64,000 nt of DNA, taken from the NCBI RefSeq assembly GCF_018320785.1, contig NC_054876.1, forward strand, positions 18,126,212 to 18,190,211. Reading direction: 5' to 3'. Source of the stretch: Cheilinus undulatus (lineage: Eukaryota > Chordata > Actinopteri > Labriformes > Labridae). Of this stretch, positions 43,328-55,291 are shown piece after piece; positions within the stretch are counted from its first letter, which is position 1, and each line of letters begins with the position of its first letter. The notes beneath the pieces are model-generated. The model worked only from the letters and a program-made list of their open reading frames with translations, searched no databases and was not told the DNA's origin. A program made the translations under genes and the position numbers.

Positions 43328-45558
43328 AGCGTGTTAGCTGTTGTTAGCATAACTACACCATTGTGCTTACTAGACCTTAGCATAGCCCTGTACGCTGGAG
43401 CGTGCAGCAGCAGACCCTGACCCCTACGCTGGGGCCTGCAGCAGCACGCTATTGAAACCCAAGTGGTTCGGTTTAGGGATTAAAACCCAAGTGCTTAGGT
43501 TTAGGCATTAAAACCCAAGTGGTTAGATTTAGGGTAAGCCAGTGGGCAGGCGGCTAGAGCAGAAAATTGGTTGTGGGTAACATACATCATCGCCCCAACG
43601 TAGAGGTCCGCGGGCTCAGGCAATATACGTCACGCCCCAGCGTAAAGGTCCACGGCTCGGGCAATGTATGTCACGCCCCAGCACAGAAGTCCGTCCCAGT
43701 GTGCAGGTCTGCGGCTGAACGCCCCAGCGTAGAGGTTTGCTTGAGGTCTGCAGCCAGATGCCTCTCGGGTGATCGCTGCCTGCAGGATGATAAAAATAGT
43801 AGACCATTTGGATTTGTGTTTGTAGGAGATGTTAAACTTCTGCAATGTCTCTGCATGATGTTCAGTGTTTCGCACTATTAAGTGAAATCTACACTTTAAG
43901 GTCGGCTATGTAAAGGTTTCTGGAGTCTGTGATATCATCAACCCCCCCCCCCCCAAATTCTGGAATGTTGCTGAGGGATTTCTGTTGTTTATTTTTTTTT
44001 ATTTCTGTATCATTTTAAAATCAAAATGGAGGCTGTGTTTCCATAGATACTTCATTTGGATACCATCTTAGAGATGTGCAGCCAGTCAATGATGGTGAGA
44101 GGTATATACACAATTGACCCTTCGCTAAGCTCCTCCCTGAAATGGCCACTGTCCAGCACTAGGTTGGCAACCGCAAGTTTACGGGATTTCCAAATCTTTA
44201 CAGTGGGCAGTTGAACTTGTTGCTTTCATAAAGCTAAAAAATCGCGAGGAGATGTGTCAGATATGGATAAAACAGTTTGAAAAATTGAGACCGCATGAAC
44301 ACTAGCTGGGTTTCCATTACACTTGGAAATGCGCAAAATCGAAATAGCGCAAAAAGAAACTAGTAATGGAAACACCTGAATTAAAAAAAAAACAACTAAA
44401 ATATCGCTAAAAAGTTTTACGCTTTTATGAGGAGGTTTTTCAGGCGTTTCAATATAGAAATATATCGCAACAGTGCAATGGAAACACTTTTTCCGCATTT
44501 ACAAGTCACAGAACATAACGTACGGTGTCACATGACCAGTCACTCCGAGACAACATTGCGCGGTACGTGTAGACAGAAAAACAGATGAGACTTTTCTTAA
44601 CATCATACTTCTACCCTTATAGCTACATTGCTTTTGTCATACATACAGACTTTACCTCTGAATTATCATCCGTTGCCTTCGTCTTTTGTTCAAAATTATC
44701 AAGGCAACCGCCGTAGATTTAACCAAAATCGTACCAACACGCAACAGGTTTTGAGCGTCAAGCTTCCCTGCAGCGGATTCACGTGAGATGAGATTTTACG
44801 AGAATTGCAAGGCCTATGCCCAAAACCCCCTCAATGGAAACACATTCAAAGCGCAATTGTACTGAATCGAAATTTAAGAAATGTCGCTTTTATTTTGCGA
44901 AAAACTGTAATGAAAACCCAGCTAGTGTCAGCGATTTAGTTTAGTTTGCAAATGGCTAACATTAACACACATTTATTAAAAGTTAACTCAACATTAGTTT
45001 CAAATGCCTCAAGTTACTCTGTTGTACAAGGGCAGTGTTATTTCACTATGCTTGTCCTGATGGGTCACGTATTTCTGTCTGAGTCCTGATCCGGGTCACA
45101 GTCCATAAAAACTGAGCCTGATGGTACACCTGAGCTGTTTCCCTGTTAGAGTCTGTCTGTTTACACTGATTACACATGAACAGACGGTGATAAGGTTATT
45201 AAAAATCATTATTTCATTGAGAGGCATCTGGCTGCAGACCTTGAGCAAACCTCTACGCTGGGGCGTTCAGCTGGAGACCTGCACGCTGGGGCAGACCTTT
45301 GCGCTGGGGCGTGACGTACATTGCCCGAGCCGTGGACCTCTACGCTGGGGCGTGACATATAATGCCTGAGCCCACGGACCTCTACCCTAAATCTAACCAC
45401 TCGGGTTTTAATGTCTAAACCGAACCACTCGGGTTTTAATAGTGTAGACCCCTACGCTGGGTCTAGGTCTGCTACTGCACGGCCCAGCGTAGGGGTTGGG
45501 GTCTGCTAAGGTCTAGTAAGCACAGCGGTGTAGTCATGCTAACAACAGCTAACACGCT
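43328..45558. mobile_element. foldback-like element with long GC-rich arms
   Basis: The left arm (43328-43767) and right arm (45219-45558) are diverged inverted copies: the left starts AGCGTGTTAGCTGTTGTTAG and the right ends with its complement. Each arm contains several copies of CCCCAGCGTAGAGGT or its complement, phrases such as GGTTTAGGGATTAAAACCC, and GCAGCCAGATGCCTCTC at the inner edge. The spacer of about 1.45 kb holds a C-run (43943-43954) and a MITE (44299-44928). No open frame for a transposase. Extra CCCCAGCGTAGAGG copies continue to about 45650. Confidence 0.65.
44299..44928. mobile_element. MITE nested in the foldback spacer
   Basis: The ends are inverted copies: ACACTAGCTGGGTTTCCATT at the left and, read on the minus strand, ACACTAGCTGGGTTTTCATT at the right. 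Internal sequence is rich in GCGCAAAA/TTTTGCG and TGGAAACAC phrases that also pair across the element. About 630 bp, non-coding. Confidence 0.7.
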
Positions 45559-45650
45559 GCATGCCCCAGCGTAGAGGTCCGCCCCAGCGTAGAGGGCTCT
45601 AGCTGTACGCCCCAGCGTAGAGGTTTTGTCGAGGACTGTAGCCAGACCCT
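45559..45650. repeat. tandem copies of the CCCCAGCGTAGAGG motif
   Basis: Three further copies in the same orientation at about 45563, 45580 and 45609, followed by GACTGTAGCCAGACCCTCTT, a diverged copy of the inner edge of the foldback arms. Suggests a direct partial duplication of an arm. Confidence 0.6.
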
Positions 45651-45659
45651 CTTGATTTC

Positions 45660-48600
45660 TTCTCTCTTTATGTTGGTTGTTTAAACATAGTTGAAAACAA
45701 GGTCAGCTGTTTCTTACTTATTTACAGTCCTTTACAAACACACACACTGCCATATTTAACACATAAACTCCAGCACTTAGCTTCCAGTAGCCAAATAATA
45801 TGGAAGTAAAACAGCGTCATCTGATTTTAAATTTTACAAGTTGTGGAATTTAGAGCACTGAGAATTTATACATTGAAATTATCTATCTAAAACTGATGCC
45901 TCTGAATTCAAACTATTGAATTGTAGCACTGAAAATGTCTGCATTGACATTGTCCATCTGTATTTTTAGTCTCTGAATTTAACTCTTAAAATTTACTATA
46001 TCTAATTTTAAACCTTATTTTTCTTTGTTCAAAAGTTATAAAACAAAAATTCAATGTTAAAAAATGTAACTGGCAAAAAATATAAGGCCTTAAATTCAAC
46101 TAAAAGATTTTCAGTTTACTTAAATTCAACTAGATAAAATTCAACCGCAAAATTAAGTGCCAACGGATTCAAGGTCAACTAAGGACACCCAGGGGAAAGC
46201 AATCGATTCTGCACATAGACTGTAGAAAGAACTGGATAAACCCTGTGTGACGTCAGTCGTCTGCTTACAATAGGTGGACTCAAACGGCTCTTGAAGCCAA
46301 TCCGTGGAGGCTTCCATATTGAAATCACGGTCTCAACCGAACTTTGGATCAACCTACTGGTCCGCCCACTAAGCGCAACTTCCTGTCAGCCTGCTAGCTA
46401 GCATTCTGGTTGACAGAAATGGAGCCTCTGCCTGCCCAGCTATCTGTCAATCAAATGAGACGGGCCAATCAGCTTTCAACCCAAATATAATCCAAACGAT
46501 CGCGGTACAAAAAAAAATGGTTTTTTGAACCAGGCTGTAAACCAGTTTATTTTGTGTGTCAAAACCGGCTGTTTAACATGTGTGCAGACAGAACTTCCGG
46601 TGTTCCTGCAGCCAGCCTCAAGTGGACACTCACGGTATAGCAATTTTTTGCACTTCCGCATTGGCTTCATTTTCTAGGACCGAAGGTTGCCGAATGGTTC
46701 TGCATCAAGTCCAACCAAAATCCAGCGAATCAAGCCACACTTCCTTGGTCACATGATGTTGGCTCACAGACTGTGAATAAACAATGGTGAGTACATGAAC
46801 CCTTTTATTCTGAAGTTTTGTCATTTATTTATGTAAGATCCAGAAACAGACTATACCTGACACGTACAATAAAAGAATCAATAGATAAAAAGGAATTATG
46901 AAAATAGAGAAATAGATTGACATACACAGGGTGTACAGTTTTTTTTGGAAGCGCTACCTAACCATTCTCAAGCTCCACATAGGTAGCTGAGCCACTCCAT
47001 ATGTGAACTGCACTGATGAGAGTCTGCCATTTCACAATGGTAAAACGAAATTTTTGATATTGTGCAACTGTTAAGTGAATTGTTTCTCCAAAACAGTTTT
47101 TCATTAGATAGTCCTGTCCTTGATGCCACTCTTTTTCTGACAGTTTACCCACCTTTTGCTACTGATGTAGCCCTTTTACAAGAAAGCACTTGTTAAAGGG
47201 GGATACATTGTTTTCTTATGTAAATAGCTCTAGGTCCACAATATCGGCCATGTTGTGGATCAAACCTCTGTGCCCGTGGTTTGTTCACATGTGACTTGGC
47301 CCGTTACATGTGAACAAAGGGAGGATGTGTCAGATAAGCCCTGCATGATTAGGATGTTGAAGTGCCTTTTGCGCCCACCTTTAATTTGCAGAAAAGAGTT
47401 TTGAGAGAAATTTGTTAAAGAGTGGCACATCCTTCTCCGCGTGGATTTGAGAACTTTCTTTTTGCAGAGAACATTTTCATTTTTGAAATTTTATGTTCAG
47501 AAGATGAAGTGAAATAATCCTCCCCCTTAAGAACAGATAAGTGTTCGGAGACATCTATGGTTAATGCTTGTTTTGGTTACTGGTACTTGGATTTGGTTGT
47601 TTTCCTTTCAAACTTTTTGGTATTATTTTGGTTATGTTTTTTTTAATTATTATTCTCATTTTGGTTATGTTTTTTTTATTTTTATGCTTATTTTGGTTAT
47701 GGATGTTTCATTATTATGCTTATTTTGGTTATGGATATTTTCTCTTGGACTCAGCCAACTTACTGTGTGTTCTTTATGGTTATATTATGTAAAGCTTTGC
47801 TGATACAAAAAATTGAACTCTAGTATGAACTTGACAAACCAACTTTATGCCTTTACCGAAATTTGACTCCTCTCCATTGAACTCAATGCACAAATCAAGA
47901 ATTTCCTAGCTGCACTAATATGAACTGTCTGATTTGCCAGAGCTCCAGCAAAACATCCTGCTGACTCACACCACCAGACCTCCTGCCGAGAACTGCAGGA
48001 ACTTGTCCTGTCCTTTATCTCTTCTTGAGCTGTAGAGGACCAATGGCTCGTTGAGAAGGACCTCCCCAGCTGAGAGACAGGATGGGCTCTGGTGGCCCAC
48101 CAGCGAAGCTGCTACAACACAAAGGGTGTCAAGAGACTGGAGAGGCTCCAGGGATGCAGCAGTGGGACAGCCGCAGACAGCAGGGATGCAAGGTTCACAG
48201 ACCAGCAGTGCAGCACCTTGCCAATGGACGAGCAGAGACATGGCAGACTTCACAGCCAGCGGAGGAGCTGAGACACTGCAGTCAGTCGGGGAGGAGCACA
48301 GAAGTAGCAGCATCGCGTCTTTGGAGGAGCGGAGACTTTGCGGACTGGCGGTCCAGCCACCCAGCAGGACTTGCTGGATGACGAGAGGAGCTGAGCAGGC
48401 CTTAGAGGTCCAGAGGCAGGCGCAGGTACCTGAACAAATTATTTCTGCACAACATGAGGAAGAATTTGTTTGATGGACATACAGACATTGTCACCCACAC
48501 CCTCACCAACACTCACACCAATACCCCATCCCCCACCCCGACTCATGGAGAGAAGGGACCCTCTGAACTTTGTGTGGTGGACAATTTGTTACCTGAGGGA

Positions 48601-50790
48601 GACAGCATCCTTCTTGAACATTTGTGTTCCAACTGACTCTGTATGAACTTGAAAGACAGCACCCTTGCTTTTGAATTCCTATCTGGAACATTTCTACAGA
48701 GCCCTGATGAAAATGGACTTGCAATCTTGGCTCAGAAACTCAAGCCCGTACCTACAGAGACTGCAAAGGACACCACAACCCACTCAGTTTTCTTCCACCT
48801 CTGCATAGCATTCCAGATGCATGTGCAAACCTTTCGCACTTTGACAACGATGCAGGACCTTTCATGGACATTTATGCAAGACTCAGATTCTTAATATCTC
48901 AACACAACAATGTGCTGGGACTGATTTTACAGCAATTTAAGACATGTGAAATACTCTTACCAGTTTTGTATGCTTTGTTACTTTTGTTTAATGGGACACA
49001 CTTTGGTTGAAGATTTCACGATTGTTGATTTTTAATTTGTTTTATAAAATCTTGAAAATTATTGAATGTTTGGTAGATTTGAGCAGGTCTAAACTTGTTT
49101 AAGAGATTTATGAAAAAAAAGTAGAAAAAAATATTGACATATGGTGATTTAATGGCAATTTTTCTGTGTGTGTACATTTTTGCCTCAAAGATGTCCAGAG
49201 GGTAGTAAATTTGAGGAGGGCACAAGGGTTAATAATTAATAATGTTACTTTCTCTTGGCATAGTTGTAAATTGCTCAAAACATGGCCTTTTTTGTAGCAT
49301 TTGGCTTTGTAGAAATTACTTCTTGCTTCCCAAGGGCTGTACTCTGCTGCTGTTTGACGTCATCCGCAAAGAACCTATTCCATCGGTGTCACAGTTTAAC
49401 TGGTGTTGAATCAACTAGTGACACTATGTTAAACATTCTGCTATGTTGCTTGCCAAAGTATTTGCTTGAAGAATTTATTGATGTCTTTTAGAGACATAAG
49501 TGATGCTTGGGAAGAGTTTGCAGGGCCTCAGAGTAAATTTACAAAGATGAACATAAGAAAAGAACATTTAAACGTGCAGTATGTAAACGTATAACTATTA
49601 ATTGTTCTCTTCTGTGGTTCTGTCTAAAATGCAAGATGCAAAAATCCAAGATGGCAGAGTCCATGGCGGGAACCCTCCTTTTGTATGAATAAAAAACTAA
49701 TTCTAAGCTCATTTAGATAAAACAATTTTGTATGATCAGCTTATTATTTTCTATGGAGACTGGGAGGTGACATGAACATGTTATTTTATTTTTTAAACGC
49801 ATATGCGTATTAGTATCTTGCACGGGCGTTTAGTAAATCGCGCATACGTTTTATTAGTCCCCGGGTGTTTTAGTATCTTGCACTTGCGTTTTACTAAATA
49901 GCGCACAAGTTTTATTCAGACCCCAGGCAAATTTGAAGGGCAAATGTCTATATCAAAATGCATGGCTATGAGGAATTTATGTTCCACCATGTAACAGGAA
50001 GTAGAATTTTCTTGGTCTTATGACAATTGTGGAGCCATAAAACTTGCCACAAAAATTCTCAGTGGCATGCTGAGATGATTATGTTTGTGGGAATGTTCGG
50101 GTGGGTTTCCAAATCCCAAAACTGACAGAACATATGAGGAAAACAATCACTTTTAAAAATTGCTAAGACAAAAACCAAGAAAGCTTTGTCTGTTATGAGT
50201 TGTACAAAAACATTGCGTAAGACTTTTCTGGTTTGGTTTGAAAACTGAAAATTACTACTACGTTAGTCCTTAAAGCAGTCCCAATTCATCCAAGGCCTGT
50301 ATACGTCAGTTTTAATGGCTTCACAAGCCCAACTTGGTTAACTTCAGCGTTATCAGCAACAACTTGTAGTTTTCTTTAATTGGAATATGAACAAAACAAA
50401 GCCATGTATTTATATCAAATTGTTTTATTGGATATTGGATCTCTTATAGCTTTAATTCTCTGACGACACACTGCTGTATGCCATTCAAAATTAGTCTTCA
50501 GTCACTGCAGGCTCAAATCAATAAGTCAACATTTGTTCCAGAACAAAAGTAAATAGAAGTAAGACTTGAACTGTCAAAGTGTAAAAGAAAGAAAAAAGCA
50601 ATCCCAGAAACTGAAGTGTGTTTCTCCTCAAAGCTTTTGATTACATTTTACATCATAGGAATCCCTTTTTTTGGCTTTAGGACAGTTTACACACTGACTA
50701 AACCATGTCAGATAACTGCAGAGAAGACTTAAATCGTGGGGCATTTTATGCTCATGATGATATGACCTGCACTGTTTATGACCTTCATAT
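45660..50790. other. intergenic DNA, no gene recognised
   Basis: Several short open frames (for example 46958-47152 minus and 48051-48473 plus) show no family motif I recognise. 46190-46760 is GC-richer and looks like a dispersed repeat. 47620-47745 is a small minisatellite with ATTTTGGTTATG repeated four times about 37-47 bases apart. 47930-48470 is GC-rich with a Gln/Arg/Ser-biased frame, probably repeat-derived. Confidence 0.45.
49804..49924 (+). repeat. two-copy 60-bp tandem repeat
   Basis: TAGTATCTTGCAC occurs at 49811 and 49871, and both copies continue with a GCGTTTnGTAAAT-like stretch, GCGCA and GTTTTATT. CG-rich compared with flanking DNA. Confidence 0.7.
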
Positions 50791-50792
50791 TT

Positions 50793-50798
50793 TTTATT
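50793..50798 (-). terminator. c1qbp: candidate c1qbp polyadenylation signal
   Basis: AATAAA on the minus strand about 225 bases past the stop codon. The distance fits a short 3' UTR; transcript data would be needed to place the real end. Confidence 0.4.
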
Positions 50799-51022
50799 TA
50801 AATTACAGAAAAATAAACTCACATTTTAACAAAGGAACATACCTGCAGCCAAGTATTACTGTGACAAGTATTACCGTGACCACTGTTGGCAGCACAATAG
50901 CAAGAGATGTAAAGTGTCTTTAGAGTCCCAGTCATCAGTGCTGCAATAGTATTATTTTATCACATCTCCAACTTTGCCAGGGTGTCTACTAAAGAACTGT
51001 GAAAATAGGTTTATATCTAACA

Positions 51023-51172
51023 TTAGTTGCACTTGACAAAGCCTTGAAGGTCTTCCAAAAACTTGATGTACTCCTGGTGTTCGATGGCTGTGCTCAGCTC
51101 CATCAGTTCATCAGCAAACGTGTTGTCGACCCCACGGTCGGCCAGGAAGTCCATGAGGTGGTCATACAGGGC
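51023..51172 (-). CDS. c1qbp: c1qbp exon 6 (last)
   Basis: 150 nt from TTCAG to TAA. Encodes ALYDHLMDFLADRGVDNTFA and a C-terminal helix ending FLEDLQGFVKCN. Confidence 0.96.
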   Translation of the reverse strand, partial: ALYDHLMDFLADRGVDNTFADELMELSTAIEHQEYIKFLEDLQGFVKCN

Positions 51173-54100
51173 CTGAACAACACAGCAGATAAAATGTGTC
51201 AGGTTAACAAAACTGTAGCTTTGTGACTGAGCATTAACATGTAATTGTTTACAGTCTTGTGTGTTACCCAGTCCAGAGAGTCTGTGTTGAGTGTATAGCT
51301 AGTCTCCTTCCAGTCAGGGTCTCCTTCAGGCTGGAAACTGACCTCACGGACGGCAAAGATGTCGCTCTCCTCCTCTCCTTCACCGTGGCTCATCTACAAA
51401 TGAAAGACAAGCTTTTCTTATTCACTTAAGTCTCAAACTGAAGGCTGGAGACAGACTGCAGTTTTAAACATCAGATGTAAAAATCAGCACATAAAAACAA
51501 GCCTGTCAATGCTCACCTCATCCTCAGGGAAATGGCAGTCAAACACCAGGGAATGTTTAGCAGCCTGTTTGGATATTTCAACTACAAAGTTTGGTGATGA
51601 CACAATTTCTGGCTGTAAGAAAAACAGAATAAATAGAGACAGAATAAGAATTATCTTAGAATTGCTTTAGTCACACAAAAACACAGAAAAAGTGAGCTTT
51701 ATGTTGCACCTTTTCTGCAAGTTGAACTCCTGTAAAAGCAATAATTTTGTGCTATTTTGGCAATCAAATTTGAAAATTAGTCCTTCGGGAGAGAATTTAA
51801 AAATTATATCTAGGTTGAAAACATCATCCAAGGCAAATACAATGCAGGTAATTCATCCTGTTATCTAAGGACAGTGCCTGTATAATGTTTACTGCCACGT
51901 CCAGGTACTTCAGGTTGATCAGTGTAGAGTGATGATCTGTTAATCCAGGTGTACACGGTGCAATTTTCCTCCAATTCAGCCATGAATTTTGGGTCACACT
52001 ACTCACTGTGAAGTCGGTCCGACGTTCAGTTGGATTGGGCGTCCTTTGTCATGCTGTGTACAGGGGGTACGATGGCCTACCGTGATGGCCTGACTACGAC
52101 ATTACGACCTGCTCCTGACTGGTCGGAAGGACTTCTGGCATGTTTGATATTTTGGTCGTACAACTCCAGACACTTCACAGTGAGAGCAGAATAAACAACT
52201 TTAGGGGATTGTTATCCCTTGTAAGCCGTCAGACAACATCCTAAGTTACCATGACACAGCTGGAATGACTTTCTGATGCACCCCCGCTTTGATAAAGGAA
52301 GTAAAGGAACAAGAAACATTCCTTCCTGCGGACCTGAAGCAGACACAGAGGTGATGCTGTTTGTGTGAGTAAGACAAAGAGAGGTAGCGGGGGGGGGGTC
52401 AAGAAAGCAGGACAGATGGGGGGGTTATGACTGGAAACACCTTACCCTCAGCAGGGCCTGACGTTAACTTTTTTCCTAAGTTGAAAAAGTTAGGAGCACA
52501 TAAAGAAATTTAGGGGCACAATGAAAATTGATCAAATAATGTGTTTTCTGTAATAAACGTGATGCAAGTAGACATTTACAAGCAAAATTATTTAATGACT
52601 TTGAATTTGAGGGAATTGTGGACAGGCCAGGGGCACATAAAAGCCTGAAAAAGTGATTTTTGCATAACATGTCCCTTTTAAAAAGGAAACTCCACAGATT
52701 TCTGTCACAGTCTGTCCCGACTTCAGTCGCACAGTGTGAGCACTCGGGTCATGCACGACCGTCAGATCGTAGGGTGTGAGCACACAACTTGTGCGCAATG
52801 GCCATGCGTCGTGAACGAGTCAGTCGTACAGTATGAGATAACATTCTGCCACGACTGTCGTATGGTCAGCTTGAAATCCCACCGTGTACACCTGGCTTTA
52901 GTCAGGATCAGGATCAATATAGAGCTGTCATGATACCAGAATTTTGAATGCCAATACAGTACTAATAAGTATCAAATGATACCTGCTCCAGTACCACAGT
53001 AACAAAACAATGAGATCATAGACACCCAAAACTGGTTAATTTATGTTTTTAGGTCAATGTTCTTGTACTAAAATCTGAAGCACTGTTAAAAGTAATGAAA
53101 GGTTTAGTAAGTGAGATTTTCCTAAAAATAATGACTACTAAATATCAAATATTTCCTCTTAAGTCTCATAAATAATTTCTGTATTTAATTTCATTGGCAT
53201 CAGTGTTTGTGCAGGGATAAGAAGGTAATGCCTCGTTTCCACATATGTGGAAATGTGACTGATGTCTGTTTGTCTGTAAATATACAGATGATGCTTTCTA
53301 GTTTCCAATGCAAGGAACTGCATTTCTAAACGGATGGATAAACTACCTGTAGTCACTGGGGAGAAGATACTGCTGCCCAGGTTTTCACCATCAAGCAGCT
53401 TGGAATCTATGTTTACTGCAGATATTGAGCTAAAATGTGACTAACATTGCATTTCAAGAAAAAACTGAAGTTGGCCAACCAGGAAAGCAGCATATATTTC
53501 ATATGAGGACATATGAACTGCTGAATGAGTGAAGCTTAGCTAACTTGTTTAGCCATTCAAATGTTTGTTTGTATGTTAAATAAGCCATTCTTTATCTAAT
53601 CATGCCTTGTAACTGTTCACTTAAATGTTTAAGTGAGTTGCAAAGTCCCATCTAATCACATTTTTGCTGTGACCTTGCATGTAATTGCTTTACCATTAAA
53701 GAAATGCCTCTCTTCTGGTGCTAACAAATGTGTTGTAACTCACCTCCTCTTCTTGTGGCTTCTGCTGATCTGCCTCCTCCTCAAAGTTAGGAGGGATGCT
53801 GTTGTTGACATTAAATGTGACAGTGATTCTGTTGAAAAAGAAAAAGACAACACATTCAGCTCATGTTGGTTTGCCCCTTCGCAAGACAAGGATGAGATCA
53901 AATATAGCAGCACAAGGCATACTTTTCTCCTGAAACATGTCTCGTGAGTTTGGCCTCTGTGCCGTTCATCTCCAGCTCCCATCCTCCAGACATCTTAGGA
54001 AGGCTTTTGTTTTTCTGGATCTTTCTCTCCTCTTTGATTTCATCAGACAGGAAATCCCCAAATGCTTTATCCCCTGTTGAAATTTGAACAGGTTATACAA

Positions 54101-55291
54101 CTGTTAAAAACTATAGTGTGGAAAATTTACCAACTACTTTCAGAAACCCATACTACAACGCTGCATGCTCCCATTTGGAAAAGTTCATTCCAACTTAACC
54201 CTTTGGAAAATTTTAACACAACCTTTTTTCAATATTTATATTTTGCTTGCAATTTGCTTTTAGTCTTAATTTAAAGAAAAACATGTTTACCATTAACAAG
54301 GTGATTCAGTATGACATCAAATTTACATAAAGGCACATTAATACACTGTATACAAGGTATAAATAACACTTCTCTCACAAAGCTCCTCACTGGTGTTGCA
54401 GTTTAACAGGTAACCATGTTAACTGATGACTTTCAGAGCAGTGCGTCTTTTCTTACAGTAGTTGCAAAGAATGGCAAAGACCATGGAGTCCCTGTAAATG
54501 CCTTTTTGTTTAGATGTTCGTTATAATTTTAAAATATGCTAGTCAGGAATGTATAGAAAAAGCAAAGTAAAAACAGACCCATAGATCGGTTGAAAGTCAC
54601 CAGTTAATATGGTCATTCGATGACCCAACACACCAGTCAATATTGATAAAATAATAAAACAACTTACCAACAAAGAGCGAAAAAATGTGGATGTTTGTCA
54701 CTAACTTCTCCATCACTATTTATAGTTTTGATGTATTTGGTTGACGACAGCTGGGCATGCTGTTCAAGGTGAGAGCTAGCTGTTTCTACCAAATATCATG
54801 GGGCTACTTACGCTTTCTCACAGCAAATATACCCCAAAGTTAAGAGTCGAATGGTTTAAAACTTTAGCGGTAACTTCATCAAATGTCACATTTAAGGGGG
54901 GTTTGTATGAGGTCATTTCTACGCTGGTCATGTTCGCCCAAGCCCAAATTTCTCTCTAACCATGCAACATTGCCTCATGCTAGCCGAGGTAGCTAGCTAA
55001 AGTTAACTTATCTAAATACTTCATTATCTTTATTTTACCTTCTGTATGCAGTCCTCCACACCCACACGATAATGAAGGAGTCAATGCTTTTGAAGCGAAC
55101 AGTTTCGGTCTGTATCCCGAAGAAGCCCCGCTGTTATTCAGCATCCACAGAGACCGGGTGAAGGGCCGAGTCGTTGCCGAGCTAGGAGCGCAGAGTGCGG
55201 GGCAACTGAGCGGCAGAGCTCGGGCCGTGGCTGTGGTGGCAGAGGAGAGACGAACAGCGGTTCCGACCGCACGGACTACTGACTTTAGCAT
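51023..55291 (-). CDS. c1qbp: c1qbp (p32/gC1qR), complete 6-exon coding region
   Basis: Complement C1q-binding protein, a doughnut-shaped acidic trimer mainly in the mitochondrial matrix, where it supports mitochondrial translation and metabolism; it also binds C1q and other partners outside mitochondria. Six exons join in phase to 861 nt, 286 residues plus stop (human 282). The first about 80 residues are Arg/Ser/Thr/Ala-rich with almost no acidic residues, as in a mitochondrial targeting peptide; the mature part starts near LHTEGDKAFGDFLSDEIKEE. Then come KMSGGWELEMNGTEAKL, KITVTFNVNNSIPP, an acidic EEEADQQKPQEEE stretch, SPNFVVEISK, ESDIFAVREVSFQPEG, TSYTLNTDSLDW and GVDNTFADELMELSTAIEHQ, all family signatures. 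ATG 55291 begins MLKSVVRAVG. dhx33 lies upstream on the same strand, as in human. Confidence 0.96.
51268..51393 (-). CDS. c1qbp: c1qbp exon 5
   Basis: 126 nt, phase 0 both ends, between TGTAG and GTAACA. Encodes MSHGEGEEESDIFAVREVSF and TSYTLNTDSLDW. Confidence 0.95.
51517..51612 (-). CDS. c1qbp: c1qbp exon 4
   Basis: 96 nt, phase 0 both ends, between TTACAG and GTGAGC. Encodes PEIVSSPNFVVEISKQAAKH and SLVFDCHFPEDE. Confidence 0.94.
51945..52895. mobile_element. c1qbp: non-autonomous DNA element in c1qbp intron 3
   Basis: Perfect 16-base inverted ends CCAGGTGTACACGGTG at 51945-51960 and 52880-52895. Subterminal sequence on both sides is rich in GTCG/CGAC and CACGACC-type phrases. 951 bp, no transposase frame. 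The middle (about 52150-52690) looks unrelated and may be a further insertion, including G-runs near 52389 and 52418. Confidence 0.72.
53744..53828 (-). CDS. c1qbp: c1qbp exon 3
   Basis: 85 nt between CAACAG and GTGAGT. Encodes ITVTFNVNNSIPPNFEEEAD followed by QQKPQEEE, the conserved beta strand and the acidic loop. Confidence 0.94.
53923..54073 (-). CDS. c1qbp: c1qbp exon 2
   Basis: 151 nt between CAACAG and GTATGC. Encodes DKAFGDFLSDEIKEERKIQK and MSGGWELEMNGTEAKLTRHV SGE. Confidence 0.95.
55039..55291 (-). CDS. c1qbp: c1qbp exon 1
   Basis: 253 nt from ATG to a GTAAAA donor, ending in phase 1. Encodes the targeting peptide and CGCGGLHTEG. Confidence 0.94.

Noticed and set aside
46958-47152. 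64-codon minus-strand frame with GKLSEKEWHQG and IHLTVAQYQKF
   Set aside because: Too short and with no splice or family support to call as a gene; kept only in the intergenic description.
47564-47803. Hydrophobic plus-strand frames that look like membrane proteins
   Set aside because: They are translations of the ATTTTGGTTATG minisatellite and arise from composition.
48051-48473. 140-codon frame on the plus strand with Gln/Arg/Ser bias
   Set aside because: No recognisable motif, overlapping open frames in other phases and compositional bias point to GC-rich repeat DNA.
52389-52424. G-runs as a possible G-quadruplex
   Set aside because: The runs are too far apart and lie inside a mobile element; no functional context.
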